Part shown: positions 34,142 to 42,603 of the stretch, piece after piece
Position numbering within the stretch: position 1 is the stretch's first letter
How the letters are laid out: each line of letters begins with the position of its first letter
Assembly (NCBI RefSeq): GCF_030124375.1
Contig: NZ_JASKLS010000006.1
Location: forward strand, 310,837 to 374,836
Source of the DNA: Sinorhizobium sp. 6-70
Lineage (GTDB): Bacteria > Pseudomonadota > Alphaproteobacteria > Rhizobiales > Rhizobiaceae
Reading direction: 5' to 3'
Length of the DNA: 64,000 bases
Position numbers and translations under genes: made by a program
The notes under the pieces: generated by a model
What the model was told of the DNA's origin: nothing
The model's input: only the letters and a program-made list of their open reading frames with translations
Databases searched by the model: none

Positions 34142-35941
34142 ATGATCATCAAGCAACTTTCAGAAACGCTCATCAACCAGATTGCGGCCGGTGAGGTCAT
34201 CGAGCGGCCTGCCAGCGCGGCCAAGGAATTGATCGAGAATGCGCTCGACGCGGGCGCGACCAGGATCGAGATCGCGACGGCCGGCGGCGGCAAGACGCTG
34301 CTCAGGGTGACCGACAACGGCGGCGGCATGTCGCCCGCCGATCTCGCCCTGGCCGTTCAGCGCCATTGCACCTCCAAGATCAGCGATAGCCTCACGGACA
34401 TCCGGACCCTCGGCTTTCGCGGCGAGGCCCTGCCCTCGATCGGATCGGTCGCGCGCCTGTCGATCACGACGCGAACGGCCGGCGCCAACGAGGGCGCGGC
34501 GATCGCAATCGCAGGCGGGAAGACCGAAGCCATGCGCCCGTCACCGGCCAATGTCGGGACCGTCGTCGAGGTGCGCGATCTTTTCTTCGCGACCCCCGCG
34601 CGGCTCAAATTCATGAAATCGGAAAAGGCCGAGGCTGCCGCGATTTCCGAGGTCGTCCGCCGCATGGCGATCGCCTTCCCGAAGGTGCGCTTCGTACTTT
34701 CCGGCTCCGATCGCACCACCCTGGAGTTCCCAGCCACCGGTGAGGACCGGCTGGCGCGGATGGCGCAGGTGCTCGGCAAGGATTTCCGCGACAATGCGAT
34801 CGAGATCGACGCCGAACGGGAGGATGCCCGGCTTACGGGCTTTGCCGGCGTGCCGACCTTCAACCGCGGCAACTCGCTTCAGCAATACGTCTTCGTCAAC
34901 GGCCGACCGGTGCAGGACAAGCTCATCCTGTCTGCAATCCGCGTCGCCTATGCCGAAACCATCCCCCAAGGACGCTACCCGGTTGCCGTCCTGTCGATCG
35001 AACTCGATCCGGCGCTCGTCGATGTCAATGTCCATCCGGCGAAGTCGGACGTCCGGTTTCGCGATCCGGGCTTGATCCGAGGGTTGCTTATCGGCGCGAT
35101 CCGCGAGGCGCTCGCGCGCGGCGGAGACCGTGCTGCGACCACCGGCGCAAGCGGGATGATGCGTGCCTTCCGGCCGGAGATGCAGAGGCCGCCGCAACCC
35201 TGGACTCCTGAAGCCTCGCCCTACCGGCCGATACATTTCGGCGAAACTGCGAACGGCTTCGCAGAGGCCCCGCAGCGAGCCTTTGTGGAATTCTCGCAGC
35301 CATCGGCGCGTTCCACCGGTCCGGCCGAAGAAACACGCGTTTCTGACGTAACCCCGCCATCCTTTCCGCTCGGCGCCGCGCGTGCGCAGCTCCATGAGAA
35401 CTATATCGTCGCGCAGACGGATGATGGCCTCGTCATCGTCGATCAGCACGCCGCGCACGAGCGGCTCGTCTTCGAGACGATGCGGACGGCGCTGCATTCG
35501 CGCCCGGTGCCTGCGCAAACCCTGCTCATCCCGGAGATCGTCGACCTCCCCGAGGACGACTGCGATCGGCTGATGGCGCATGCGGAGGAATTCTCCCGTC
35601 TCGGCCTCGCGATCGAACGCTTCGGCCCGGGGGCGATCGCAGTACGCGAGACGCCGGCGATGCTGGGCGAAATGGATGCGGTCGGCCTTGTGCGGCAGCT
35701 CGCCGACGAGCTTGCGGAATGGGATACAGCGAACGGCCTTGCGGGGCGGCTCGAATATCTCGCTGCGACGATGGCCTGCCACGGCTCGGTTCGCTCAGGC
35801 CGCCGGATGCGGACGGAGGAGATGAACGCACTGCTTCGCCAGATGGAGGCGACACCTGGCTCCGGCCAGTGCAATCATGGCCGGCCAACCTATATCGAGC
35901 TGAAGCTCTCGGACATCGAGCGTCTCTTCGGCCGCAGCTAA
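34142..35941 (+). CDS. mutL: DNA mismatch repair protein MutL
   Basis: 599 residues. The N-terminal GHKL ATPase includes [20 protein letters not shown] (residues about 14-33), DNGGGMSP and [11 protein letters not shown]. The C-terminal dimerisation and endonuclease domain holds [12 protein letters not shown], the DQHA(x)2E(x)4E metal-binding motif. This means MutL itself makes the nick, as in most bacteria without MutH. Length is normal. The middle region (about 340-400) is a Pro-rich linker. Confidence 0.96.
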   Translation: MIIKQLSETLINQIAAGEVIERPASAAKELIENALDAGATRIEIATAGGGKTLLRVTDNGGGMSPADLALAVQRHCTSKISDSLTDIRTLGFRGEALPSIGSVARLSITTRTAGANEGAAIAIAGGKTEAMRPSPANVGTVVEVRDLFFATPARLKFMKSEKAEAAAISEVVRRMAIAFPKVRFVLSGSDRTTLEFPATGEDRLARMAQVLGKDFRDNAIEIDAEREDARLTGFAGVPTFNRGNSLQQYVFVNGRPVQDKLILSAIRVAYAETIPQGRYPVAVLSIELDPALVDVNVHPAKSDVRFRDPGLIRGLLIGAIREALARGGDRAATTGASGMMRAFRPEMQRPPQPWTPEASPYRPIHFGETANGFAEAPQRAFVEFSQPSARSTGPAEETRVSDVTPPSFPLGAARAQLHENYIVAQTDDGLVIVDQHAAHERLVFETMRTALHSRPVPAQTLLIPEIVDLPEDDCDRLMAHAEEFSRLGLAIERFGPGAIAVRETPAMLGEMDAVGLVRQLADELAEWDTANGLAGRLEYLAATMACHGSVRSGRRMRTEEMNALLRQMEATPGSGQCNHGRPTYIELKLSDIERLFGRS

Positions 35942-35975
35942 CGAGCGGTCGCTCGGCGGAATAGCACTACTGCAC

Positions 35976-36074
35976 GCTTCCTTAAATCGTCGCCGATTTA
36001 AGGATAAAGACGATGCAGCAATTCAAAGTGCTACAGCGCCTTTTGCGCGTCTTGTGAGACGCGCGGCGCTGTAG
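35976..36074 (-). repeat. RIME1-like mosaic repeat, inverted
   Basis: CTTCCTTAAATCGTCGCCGA then TTTAAGGATAAAGACGATGC, AGCAATTCAAAGTGCTACAG and the GC palindrome to GCGCGGCGCTGTAG. A complete copy just after the mutL stop. Confidence 0.8.
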
Positions 36075-36152
36075 TGTCTTGCCGGCACTGGAGTTTTACT
36101 GGGCACTGGGTTAGACCAAGAAGCAATCGAATTGAGAAGGCAGACACTGGCA

Positions 36153-36386
36153 ATGATGAACCGATTTGAAGGAAGTCCCTCGCGCGAGGCGAAGATCCGC
36201 TATCTCGACGGCGACTTCCAGATCGTGCTTGCCGGATCACACGTCGTCTGTGCCATGACGGGCAAAGCGATCCCCGTGGACGAATTGCGCTACTGGAGCG
36301 TTGCCCGGCAGGAGCCCTATGTCGACGCGGCTGCCTCGCTCGAGGCGGAAAAACGCGCCGGTGCGCTTCCCAATCAGCGACGCTGA
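36153..36386 (+). CDS. DUF2093 domain protein
   Basis: A 77-residue soluble protein. It reads MMNRFEGSPSREAKIRYLDG, then FQIVLAGSHVVCAMTGKAIP and LRYWSVARQEPYVDA. This pattern is that of the small DUF2093 family found in Rhizobiales. ATG 36153 or 36156 is more likely than 36132 as it begins the conserved MNRFEG. The two RIME copies on either side leave it as an isolated gene. Function unknown. Confidence 0.78.
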   Translation: MMNRFEGSPSREAKIRYLDGDFQIVLAGSHVVCAMTGKAIPVDELRYWSVARQEPYVDAAASLEAEKRAGALPNQRR

Positions 36387-36392
36387 TTACTG

Positions 36393-36493
36393 GATGCTTC
36401 CTTAAATCGTGGCCGATTTGAGGGTTAAAACACGCAGCATTTCAAAGTGTGCTACGGGGGCCCTTTGCGCGTCCGACAAGACGGGTGGCGCTG
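36393..36493 (-). repeat. RIME1-like mosaic repeat, inverted
   Basis: CTTCCTTAAATCGTGGCCGA, TTTGAGGGTTAAAACACGCA, GCATTTCAAAGTGTGCTACG then CCCTTTGCGCGTCC...GGCGCTGTG. Diverged from the copy at 35976 by several base changes. It lies at the 3' side of the DUF2093 gene and lpxK. Confidence 0.72.
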
Positions 36494-36510
36494 TGAGTAA
36501 AGCCCCCCCG

Positions 36511-37557
36511 TCACGGAGTGATTGACTTGGCCTCCCGCAGCTTGCGCGCTCGCGCGGCGGCAAGCGTGCGGTCGATGACTTTGCCGGGCACCGACGGGTC
36601 GTCGAAGCGCACATCGATTTCGATCACCTTGCTCTTGGCCGCCAGTTCTCCCGCCCGGCCATGGCCAGGTTCGAGACGCACCAAGTCCTTCGACGTGGTG
36701 ACCAGCGTATAGCCCTGGGTCGCGGCGCGATCGAGCAGGTCGGCAATTTCATCGTCGGAGAAGTGGTGATGATCGGGAAAGCTCCGCGTCTCCTCGATCA
36801 TCGCGCCCGTCTCGCGCACGGTCCGGAAGAACTTCTCCGGATCGGCGATACCGGCCCAGGCAAGAACCTTGACGCCTGCGAGCTGACCCTCGTCGACCCG
36901 GATGGTTTCAGCCGCGTAGACGGGCTTGCCCGCCCGAGCGGCCCGGCGGACCAGGGGATCGGCCGCCGATCCGCTGCCGATCTTGAGGAGCGCTGTTGCG
37001 TGGCGAAGCTGGTCGCCGATTGGCGCGCGAACCGGCCCTGAGGGAACCAGATGTCCATTGCCGATGCCTCGCCCGGAATCGACCACAAGCAAGGCGAAGT
37101 CGAATGCGAGCCGCGCGCTCTGGAAGCCGTCGTCCATGATGATGATGTCGGCGCCCTCGGCAGCGAGCTTGCGCGCGCCCTCGACGCGGCGTCGGCAGAC
37201 GACGGTCAAGGCTTCGCGGGCGAGCAGCAGCGGCTCGTCGCCGACGTCGCGGGCACGATGGTGATGCGGATCGACAACAGTTGTGACGTCCAGCGAGCCG
37301 CCATAACCGCGACTCAAAAAGCCGGGCTTCAACCCCTTCGCCTTGGCGGCTCGGGCAAGCGCAATAGCGGTCGGCGTCTTTCCAGCTCCTCCGACTGTGA
37401 AGTTGCCGACGCAGATGAGTGGCACCGGCGCCGAGGCGCGGCGGGCTCTATCCATGCGCATTCCGGCGATGCGGCCATAAACCCAGGAAACCGGCCAAAG
37501 CGCGTAGGCGCGCCAATCGGCCTTGGTCCACCAGAACGGTGGCGCTTCAGAAACCAT
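36511..37557 (-). CDS. lpxK: Tetraacyldisaccharide 4'-kinase
   Basis: 348 residues. It has an N-terminal membrane-associated segment ([18 protein letters not shown]), the P-loop [19 protein letters not shown] at about 51-69, and [16 protein letters not shown] further on. It phosphorylates the 4' position of the lipid A disaccharide at the inner face of the cytoplasmic membrane. It lies last in a minus-strand block with waaA, the next lipid A-Kdo step. A RIME copy lies between it and the HAD gene, so it may have its own promoter. Confidence 0.94.
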   Translation of the reverse strand: MVSEAPPFWWTKADWRAYALWPVSWVYGRIAGMRMDRARRASAPVPLICVGNFTVGGAGKTPTAIALARAAKAKGLKPGFLSRGYGGSLDVTTVVDPHHHRARDVGDEPLLLAREALTVVCRRRVEGARKLAAEGADIIIMDDGFQSARLAFDFALLVVDSGRGIGNGHLVPSGPVRAPIGDQLRHATALLKIGSGSAADPLVRRAARAGKPVYAAETIRVDEGQLAGVKVLAWAGIADPEKFFRTVRETGAMIEETRSFPDHHHFSDDEIADLLDRAATQGYTLVTTSKDLVRLEPGHGRAGELAAKSKVIEIDVRFDDPSVPGKVIDRTLAAARARKLREAKSITP

Positions 37558-37616
37558 GCTGCCTAATCTGCCTCCACGACCTGCCCTGCCCCCAAACCGG
37601 CCAGGAACGCGACGCT

Positions 37617-37650
37617 CTACAGCGCCGCGCGTCTGAAAGACGCGATGGAC
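37617..37650 (+). repeat. RIME1-like fragment
   Basis: CTACAGCGCCGCGCGTCTGA then AAGACGCGATGG. Only the GC palindrome remains. It precedes a complete inverted copy by 50 bases. Confidence 0.55.
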
Positions 37651-37699
37651 AAAAAACGTCAGAATGGGAAAAAAGGCAAGCCGGTCGGTGCCTGCTGCA

Positions 37700-37799
37700 G
37701 GTTTCCTTAAATCGTAGCCGATTTAAGGATAAAAACATGCAGCAATTCAAAGTGCTACAGCGTCCTTTGCGCATTTAACAAGGCGCGCGGCGCTGTAGA
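37700..37799 (-). repeat. RIME1-like mosaic repeat, inverted
   Basis: GGTTTCCTTAAATCGTAGCC, GATTTAAGGATAAAAACATG, CAGCAATTCAAAGTGCTACA and GCGTCCTTTGCGCATTTAAC up to GGCGCGCGGCGCTGTAG. It ends one base before the stop codon of the HAD gene. Confidence 0.8.
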
Positions 37800-37800
37800 C

Positions 37801-38505
37801 CTACAGCACCGCCTCCAGTTCCGTGATGTCGGCCAGGCAATGGTCCGAGGCCGCGGCAAGAGATTGGCGCGACCCTGTGCCGGTCAGCACTGCGACCGTC
37901 AGGCCAACGCCGGCGCTGCGCCCCATGTGCATGTCGTGATTGTTGTCGCCGACCACCGCCACCTGATGCGGCTTAAGCCCGGTCGCAGCGCAGAAACCCA
38001 ACACCATGCCCGGCTCCGGCTTGACCCCATGGCCGCTGTCATAGCCGGCAATATAGTGCAGGTAACCATCGAAACCGAAGCGCCTGGCGGTTTCCCGGAT
38101 CGACCGTTCGTTGTCGCTCGAGGCGACACCGAGGCGATAGCCTTTCGCGTGAAGGCCGGCAAAGAAGGCGCCGAGATCGGTCACCGGAACGGCATAGTCC
38201 GCGGACTGCGCAAAAAGGCTGTCGAAGAGCGTCGTCAACTCCTCGACGGTGAAGGGCGCGCCGGCGCCAACCATGCCTGTGGCGATTTCCACCGTATTAC
38301 CGGCGGCGAGCAGACTGTCGGGCGCAACGTACCCGCTGTCCGGATCCATTCCGCCCGCCTGAAGCAGCACCCTTGCGAGTTCCTCATCGCCCTTTGCCGC
38401 GATGCGCGCCAATTCGTAGTTCACCGGCACCCAGCTCTTCACGTAGTCGAGAAGCGTCCCGTCCTTGTCGAACAAGATGCCGACGATGGTTTTCGATGCA
38501 ACCAT
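37801..38505 (-). CDS. HAD-superfamily phosphatase (phosphoglycolate phosphatase-like)
   Basis: 234 residues. The HAD motif I is GILFDKDGTLLDY near residue 9, with the nucleophile Asp; motif II is LGVASSDNERSIR, and motif III/IV is GHGVKPEPGMVLGF with VAVVGDNNHDMHMG. The cap domain is of the helical type. ATG 38505 is the start because the family begins immediately before the motif; the longer reading frame overlaps waaA and has no homology there. It lies between waaA and lpxK, so a role in lipid A-Kdo or sugar-phosphate housekeeping is possible but unproved. Confidence 0.85.
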   Translation of the reverse strand: MVASKTIVGILFDKDGTLLDYVKSWVPVNYELARIAAKGDEELARVLLQAGGMDPDSGYVAPDSLLAAGNTVEIATGMVGAGAPFTVEELTTLFDSLFAQSADYAVPVTDLGAFFAGLHAKGYRLGVASSDNERSIRETARRFGFDGYLHYIAGYDSGHGVKPEPGMVLGFCAATGLKPHQVAVVGDNNHDMHMGRSAGVGLTVAVLTGTGSRQSLAAASDHCLADITELEAVL

Positions 38506-38528
38506 GATGCGATCCGCAAATTGACGCT

Positions 38529-39842
38529 TCAGCCTTCGACGCGCGGCTCCAGCCGTGCCTTCACGACCAGCGGGTTGATATAGGGCTCGAGACCCTTGAT
38601 CGTCGCCGTCAGCGCGCCACGCATCTGTTGCACGCTTTCGAGACCGGCGTCGATCATCGAGCGACGCATGTCGTCGTTGCCGAGCAGATAGTTGACGCCC
38701 TTGGCCAGCATCTCGACATCGCGAACGATCTTGGCGCTGCCGTTCTTGGCAAGCATCTGATAGGTTTCGCGGAAATTCTGGACATTGCCACCCGAAAGAA
38801 CCGCACAGCCGAGCATCGCCGGCTCCAGCGGATTCTGCCCGCCTTCGGCAAAGAGCGAGCGGCCGACGAAGGCAACCTCGGTCAGGCGTAGATAGAGGCC
38901 CATTTCGCCGATCGTGTCGCCGAGGAAAATATCGACGTCCGGCGTTAGCGGATCGTTGCGCGTCCGGCGTGCAACCTTCAGTCCCTTGGCGACCAGTGCT
39001 GCCTCGATCGCGTCGCATCGCTCGGGATGGCGCGGGACGACGATCGTCAGGAGACCGGTCCTGTCCCTCAATGCGCGGTGAACCGTCGCCGCGGCATTCT
39101 CCTCGCCCTCGAAGGTGGAGATCGCCGCCCAGGTCTTGCGCGCACCGATCTGCTGCCGATACTCCTTGAGCGCCTTCGGATCATGCGGCGGAGCGTCGGT
39201 GTCGACCTTGAGATTGCCGGAGACCATGACCGGAAGCGCGCCGAGCGTGCGAAAGCGGTCCGCATCCACGTCGGATTGCGCAATGACGAGCGCCAGGTTC
39301 TCGAAGAGCGCCTCGGCGAGCGAGGGCCGTTTTTTCCAGCGCGCGAAGGTCCGGTCCGAAAGACGGCCGTTCACCAGGACCTGCGGAATGTGCCGGCTGC
39401 CGAGTTCGACGATGGTCATCGGCCAGATTTCCGATTCCGCAATGATCGCCAGATCCGGCTCCCAATAGTCGAGAAAGCGGCTCACTGCAGGCTTGAAATC
39501 AAGCGGCACATATTGGTGCACGACGGCAGAACCCAGTCGCTCAGCGGCTACGCGGGCCGACGTCGTCGTACCGGTGGTCAGCACCACGGCGATGCCGCGG
39601 CGGCGGATTTCCTTGATCAGCGGTGTGACGGCTGCCGTCTCCCCGACGCTGGCGGCATGAAACCAGACAAGCGGTCCTTGCGGGCGCGGCGCGCTCGCAT
39701 AGCCGTAGCGCTCGCGTCGGCGCGTCGGGTCCTCCTTGCCTTTCGCTGCGCGTATGGCGAGGTAGGACCAGACCAAGGGATAGATCCCCGTCCCGATCCA
39801 GCGATAGCTGGAAAGCGCAAGCCGTGCACGAAGGCTACTCAT
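38529..39842 (-). CDS. waaA: 3-deoxy-D-manno-octulosonic acid transferase
   Basis: 437 residues. An N-terminal membrane anchor (YRWIGTGIYPLVWSYLAIRA) is followed by GPLVWFHAASVGETAAV, the GT-B acceptor-side motif with the catalytic Glu, and then LLTIVVPRHPERCDAI and EGGQNPLEPAMLGCAVLSG in the donor domain. It transfers Kdo from CMP-Kdo to lipid A precursors. A GAGGG site lies upstream. It precedes the HAD gene by 23 bases and follows the DUF4170 gene, all on the minus strand. Confidence 0.95.
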   Translation of the reverse strand: MSSLRARLALSSYRWIGTGIYPLVWSYLAIRAAKGKEDPTRRRERYGYASAPRPQGPLVWFHAASVGETAAVTPLIKEIRRRGIAVVLTTGTTTSARVAAERLGSAVVHQYVPLDFKPAVSRFLDYWEPDLAIIAESEIWPMTIVELGSRHIPQVLVNGRLSDRTFARWKKRPSLAEALFENLALVIAQSDVDADRFRTLGALPVMVSGNLKVDTDAPPHDPKALKEYRQQIGARKTWAAISTFEGEENAAATVHRALRDRTGLLTIVVPRHPERCDAIEAALVAKGLKVARRTRNDPLTPDVDIFLGDTIGEMGLYLRLTEVAFVGRSLFAEGGQNPLEPAMLGCAVLSGGNVQNFRETYQMLAKNGSAKIVRDVEMLAKGVNYLLGNDDMRRSMIDAGLESVQQMRGALTATIKGLEPYINPLVVKARLEPRVEG

Positions 39843-39933
39843 GAACTCGCGCCCTCGCCCGTGTGCAACCGGACACAGATGTCATGCACAGCCTGGGCGC
39901 AGGTACGCCGGGAGCGTTCCAAAGACACCGACA

Positions 39934-40170
39934 TCAATCATTTTCCGGATCGAGCAGACGATGCATATGAACGATGAAATAACGCATATGGGCGTTGTCG
40001 ACCGTCATCTGCGCCTTGGCCTTCCAGGCGGCATGAGCGCTGTTGTAGTCGGGAAAGATGCCGACGATATCGAGCTTTTCCAGATCGCGGAACTGGACGT
40101 TGGTAAGCGTTGTCAGCTCGCCGCCGAAGACGAGGTGCAAACGTTGCTTTTTCGCGGAGTCTTGAGCCAT
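39934..40170 (-). CDS. DUF4170 domain protein
   Basis: A 78-residue protein. MAQDSAKKQRLHLVFGGELT, then LEKLDIVGIFPDYNSAHAAW and HMRYFIVHMHRLLDPE. This is the small DUF4170 family that sits next to waaA in rhizobia. ATG 40170 has GGAATTACG upstream and is preferred to an upstream in-frame start at 40221. Function unknown; the neighbours suggest an accessory role in envelope synthesis. Confidence 0.82.
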   Translation of the reverse strand: MAQDSAKKQRLHLVFGGELTTLTNVQFRDLEKLDIVGIFPDYNSAHAAWKAKAQMTVDNAHMRYFIVHMHRLLDPEND

Positions 40171-40224
40171 CGTAATTCCATTTTGTCTTGAAGCGTGTTG
40201 ATTTGCGGCATTCGCCTGCAAAGG

Positions 40225-41043
40225 TCAATGGGGCTCCAACGGGCGGGAGGCGGCCAGCAAGGCTGGAAGCACCGGCCTCGAGGCTGCGCCAAGAATGCCG
40301 TGCGTGACAATGGGGCGATTATAGGACAAGGGCAGGCCGTCGAGCCCGCAGAGCGCACCGCCCGCCCGTGCAAGGATGAGATCGGCAGCGGCGAGGTCCC
40401 AGTCGTGCGAGTTCTTTTTGACGATCGTTCCGTCGATCCGTCCATCCGCGATCATCGCCAGCCGGTATGCAAGCGACGGCACATGCGGGATCCGCACCAT
40501 TTCTTCGCGATAGGGCGAAGCCAACCTGCCGACCAGGTCCTCGGCCATCGCCACCTTCAGCGTCTGCTGACGCTCGGGCACGCGCACAGCGATCGCGGCA
40601 CCGTTCTTTCGCGCCTCGCCGTCGCGGGTTGCCTGAAAAACCTCGCCGAGCGCCGGCGCATAGAGCACGGCCGCAACGGGCTGGCCGCGCTGGACGACGG
40701 CGACGCTCACACACCAAAGGTCGCGGCCGCCGATGAAGGCGCGGGTCCCATCAATGGGGTCGACCACGAAGACCCTCTCCCGGGAGAGGCGGCTCTCGTC
40801 ATCATCGGTCTCCTCGGAAAGCCAGCCATAATCGGGCCGCGCACCGAGCAACCTTGCCTTGAGGATGTCGTTGGCGGCGAGGTCCGCCTCGCTCACCGGC
40901 GAGCGCCCCTCGTTCTTCCAGTGCACGTCAAAGGTCTTGCGAAAATATCCGAGCGCCGTGTCGCCCGCGGCGATCGCCGCAGTGAGGATCAGCTCAAGGT
41001 CCTCGCTCCAGGCGGGCGCGAGCGGTCGGGCTGTTTCTGACAT
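40225..41043 (-). CDS. cysQ: Inositol monophosphatase family, 3'(2'),5'-bisphosphate nucleotidase type
   Basis: 272 residues. The lithium-sensitive phosphatase motifs are VFVVDPIDGTRAFIGG (metal ligands Asp, Asp) and NSHDWDLAAADLILARAGG at the C-terminal side. CysQ removes the 3'-phosphate of PAP in sulfur assimilation; inositol- and histidinol-phosphatases share the fold, so the substrate is not certain. GGAGTTGA precedes the ATG. It follows pmbA by 63 bases. Confidence 0.8.
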   Translation of the reverse strand: MSETARPLAPAWSEDLELILTAAIAAGDTALGYFRKTFDVHWKNEGRSPVSEADLAANDILKARLLGARPDYGWLSEETDDDESRLSRERVFVVDPIDGTRAFIGGRDLWCVSVAVVQRGQPVAAVLYAPALGEVFQATRDGEARKNGAAIAVRVPERQQTLKVAMAEDLVGRLASPYREEMVRIPHVPSLAYRLAMIADGRIDGTIVKKNSHDWDLAAADLILARAGGALCGLDGLPLSYNRPIVTHGILGAASRPVLPALLAASRPLEPH

Positions 41044-41106
41044 TCAACTCCATACGCGCGGGACGGGGCCGCGCGCCTCAATGTTGGCGGAACAAGCCGC
41101 TCGCGA

Positions 41107-42453
41107 TCAGGTTCCGGCGAGCGTCATGCCTTCGATGGCAAGGGTCGGCGCGGCAATGCCGAATTTCCTGTCGATATCATCGGCAGGCGTCAAGGCCATG
41201 AACATCTGCTTGAGATTGGAAGCGATCGTTACCTCGGACACGGCGAAGGTAATTTCGCCGTTCTCGATCCAGAAACCGGAAGCGCCGCGGCTATATTCCC
41301 CCGTCACCATGTTCACGCCCTGACCGATCAGTTCGGTGACATAGAAACCCGTTCCGACGCCCTTTATCAGATCGTCGCGCGAGATCGTTCCGGGTTCGAG
41401 GGCGAGATTGGTCGAGGCGGGATTGACCGTGGGGCCGCCGCGGACGCCGCGTCCATTGGTTTCAAGGCCCAGTTCCTTGGCCGCCGAGGTCGACAGGAAC
41501 CAGTGCTGCAGCACACCGTCCTCGACGATCGACAATTTCGCGCCGCTCACCCCCTCGCCATCGAAGGGACGCGACGAGGCGCCGCGGATGATCAGCGGAT
41601 CATCGGTCACTTCGATGCCGGCCTTCATGACCTGCTTGCCCATCATGTCGCGCAGGAAGCTCGTCTTGCGTGCCACCGATGCGCCGTTGATCGCGCCGGC
41701 CAGATGACCGACGAACCCACGCGCAATGCGCGGGTCGAAAACGACGGTGACGTTCTTTGCGGTCGGGACCTGGCGCGGGTTGAGGCGCGCAACCGCCCGT
41801 TCGCCGGCGACGCGGCCAATGTCGTCGGCCGTTCGCAAATCATCGAAGTAGAGGCGACTGTCGAAATCGTAATCGCGCTCCATCTTCGTGCCCTCGCCGG
41901 CGATGGCGCTGACGGAGCGGCCGAAGCGGGTTGCCATGTAGGAACCCGAGAAGCCGTGCGAGGTGACCAGAACGAGCCCGCCCATGCCGGCCGAGGCACC
42001 GGCACCGCTTGAGTTGGTGACGCCGGACACGGCAAGGGCCGCCTCCTCGGCGGCAAGCGCAGCTTCGGTCAACGCTTCGGTCGATACGGTGCTGCCATCG
42101 AACAGATCGAGATCCGGGTAGGATGTCGCAAGCCGATCGGAGTCCGCCAGCGACGCATATGGGTCCTCCGGCGAGGCCTTGGCCATCGCGACCGCGCGCT
42201 CTGCGAGCACCTTCAGATCGAACCCGGGATTGGCCGAGACGCTTGCAACCCGGCGCCCGACGAAGACCCGCAGCGAAAAGTCATCGCTTTCGGAGGCTTC
42301 CGTCGCTTCGACCTTGCCGAGCCGGACGGAAACGGAACGGGAGCGGCCGCGCACCACCACCGCGTCCGCGGCGTCCGCCCCAGCCTGGCGGGCGAGTTCG
42401 ACGAGCTCGGCGGCTTGCTTCTCCAACGCAGCGGAATCGATCATCTCAGACAT
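41107..42453 (-). CDS. pmbA: TldD/PmbA-family metallopeptidase subunit
   Basis: 448 residues from ATG 42453 (GAAAGG upstream). An upstream in-frame ATG at 42498 is less likely because it lies beyond that site. Family motifs are SVSVRLGKVEATEASESDD at the N-terminus, VVFDPRIARGFVGHLAG near the middle, and RDDLIKGVGTGFYVTELIG with GASGFWIENGEITFAVSE near the C-terminus. PmbA pairs with TldD to process modified peptides or toxin fragments; TldD is not in the window. Confidence 0.9.
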   Translation of the reverse strand: MSEMIDSAALEKQAAELVELARQAGADAADAVVVRGRSRSVSVRLGKVEATEASESDDFSLRVFVGRRVASVSANPGFDLKVLAERAVAMAKASPEDPYASLADSDRLATSYPDLDLFDGSTVSTEALTEAALAAEEAALAVSGVTNSSGAGASAGMGGLVLVTSHGFSGSYMATRFGRSVSAIAGEGTKMERDYDFDSRLYFDDLRTADDIGRVAGERAVARLNPRQVPTAKNVTVVFDPRIARGFVGHLAGAINGASVARKTSFLRDMMGKQVMKAGIEVTDDPLIIRGASSRPFDGEGVSGAKLSIVEDGVLQHWFLSTSAAKELGLETNGRGVRGGPTVNPASTNLALEPGTISRDDLIKGVGTGFYVTELIGQGVNMVTGEYSRGASGFWIENGEITFAVSEVTIASNLKQMFMALTPADDIDRKFGIAAPTLAIEGMTLAGT

Positions 42454-42603
42454 GATTTGGCCTTTCATTCCTGCCCCATTTATTGTGCACTGAACCATGC
42501 ATCAAGGGCATCATCGTGATTCCCGTCCCAGCATCCAAATGATATCCGCAGAAGGCCCTGCGTACGGGGCCTGCCGCAGCCGTGACAGCGAGAGCAATCG
42601 AGC

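Noticed and set aside
38506..39018. N-terminal extension of the HAD phosphatase by about 170 residues
   Set aside because: It overlaps waaA in another frame and is Arg-rich without any fold; the HAD motif starts right after ATG 38505.
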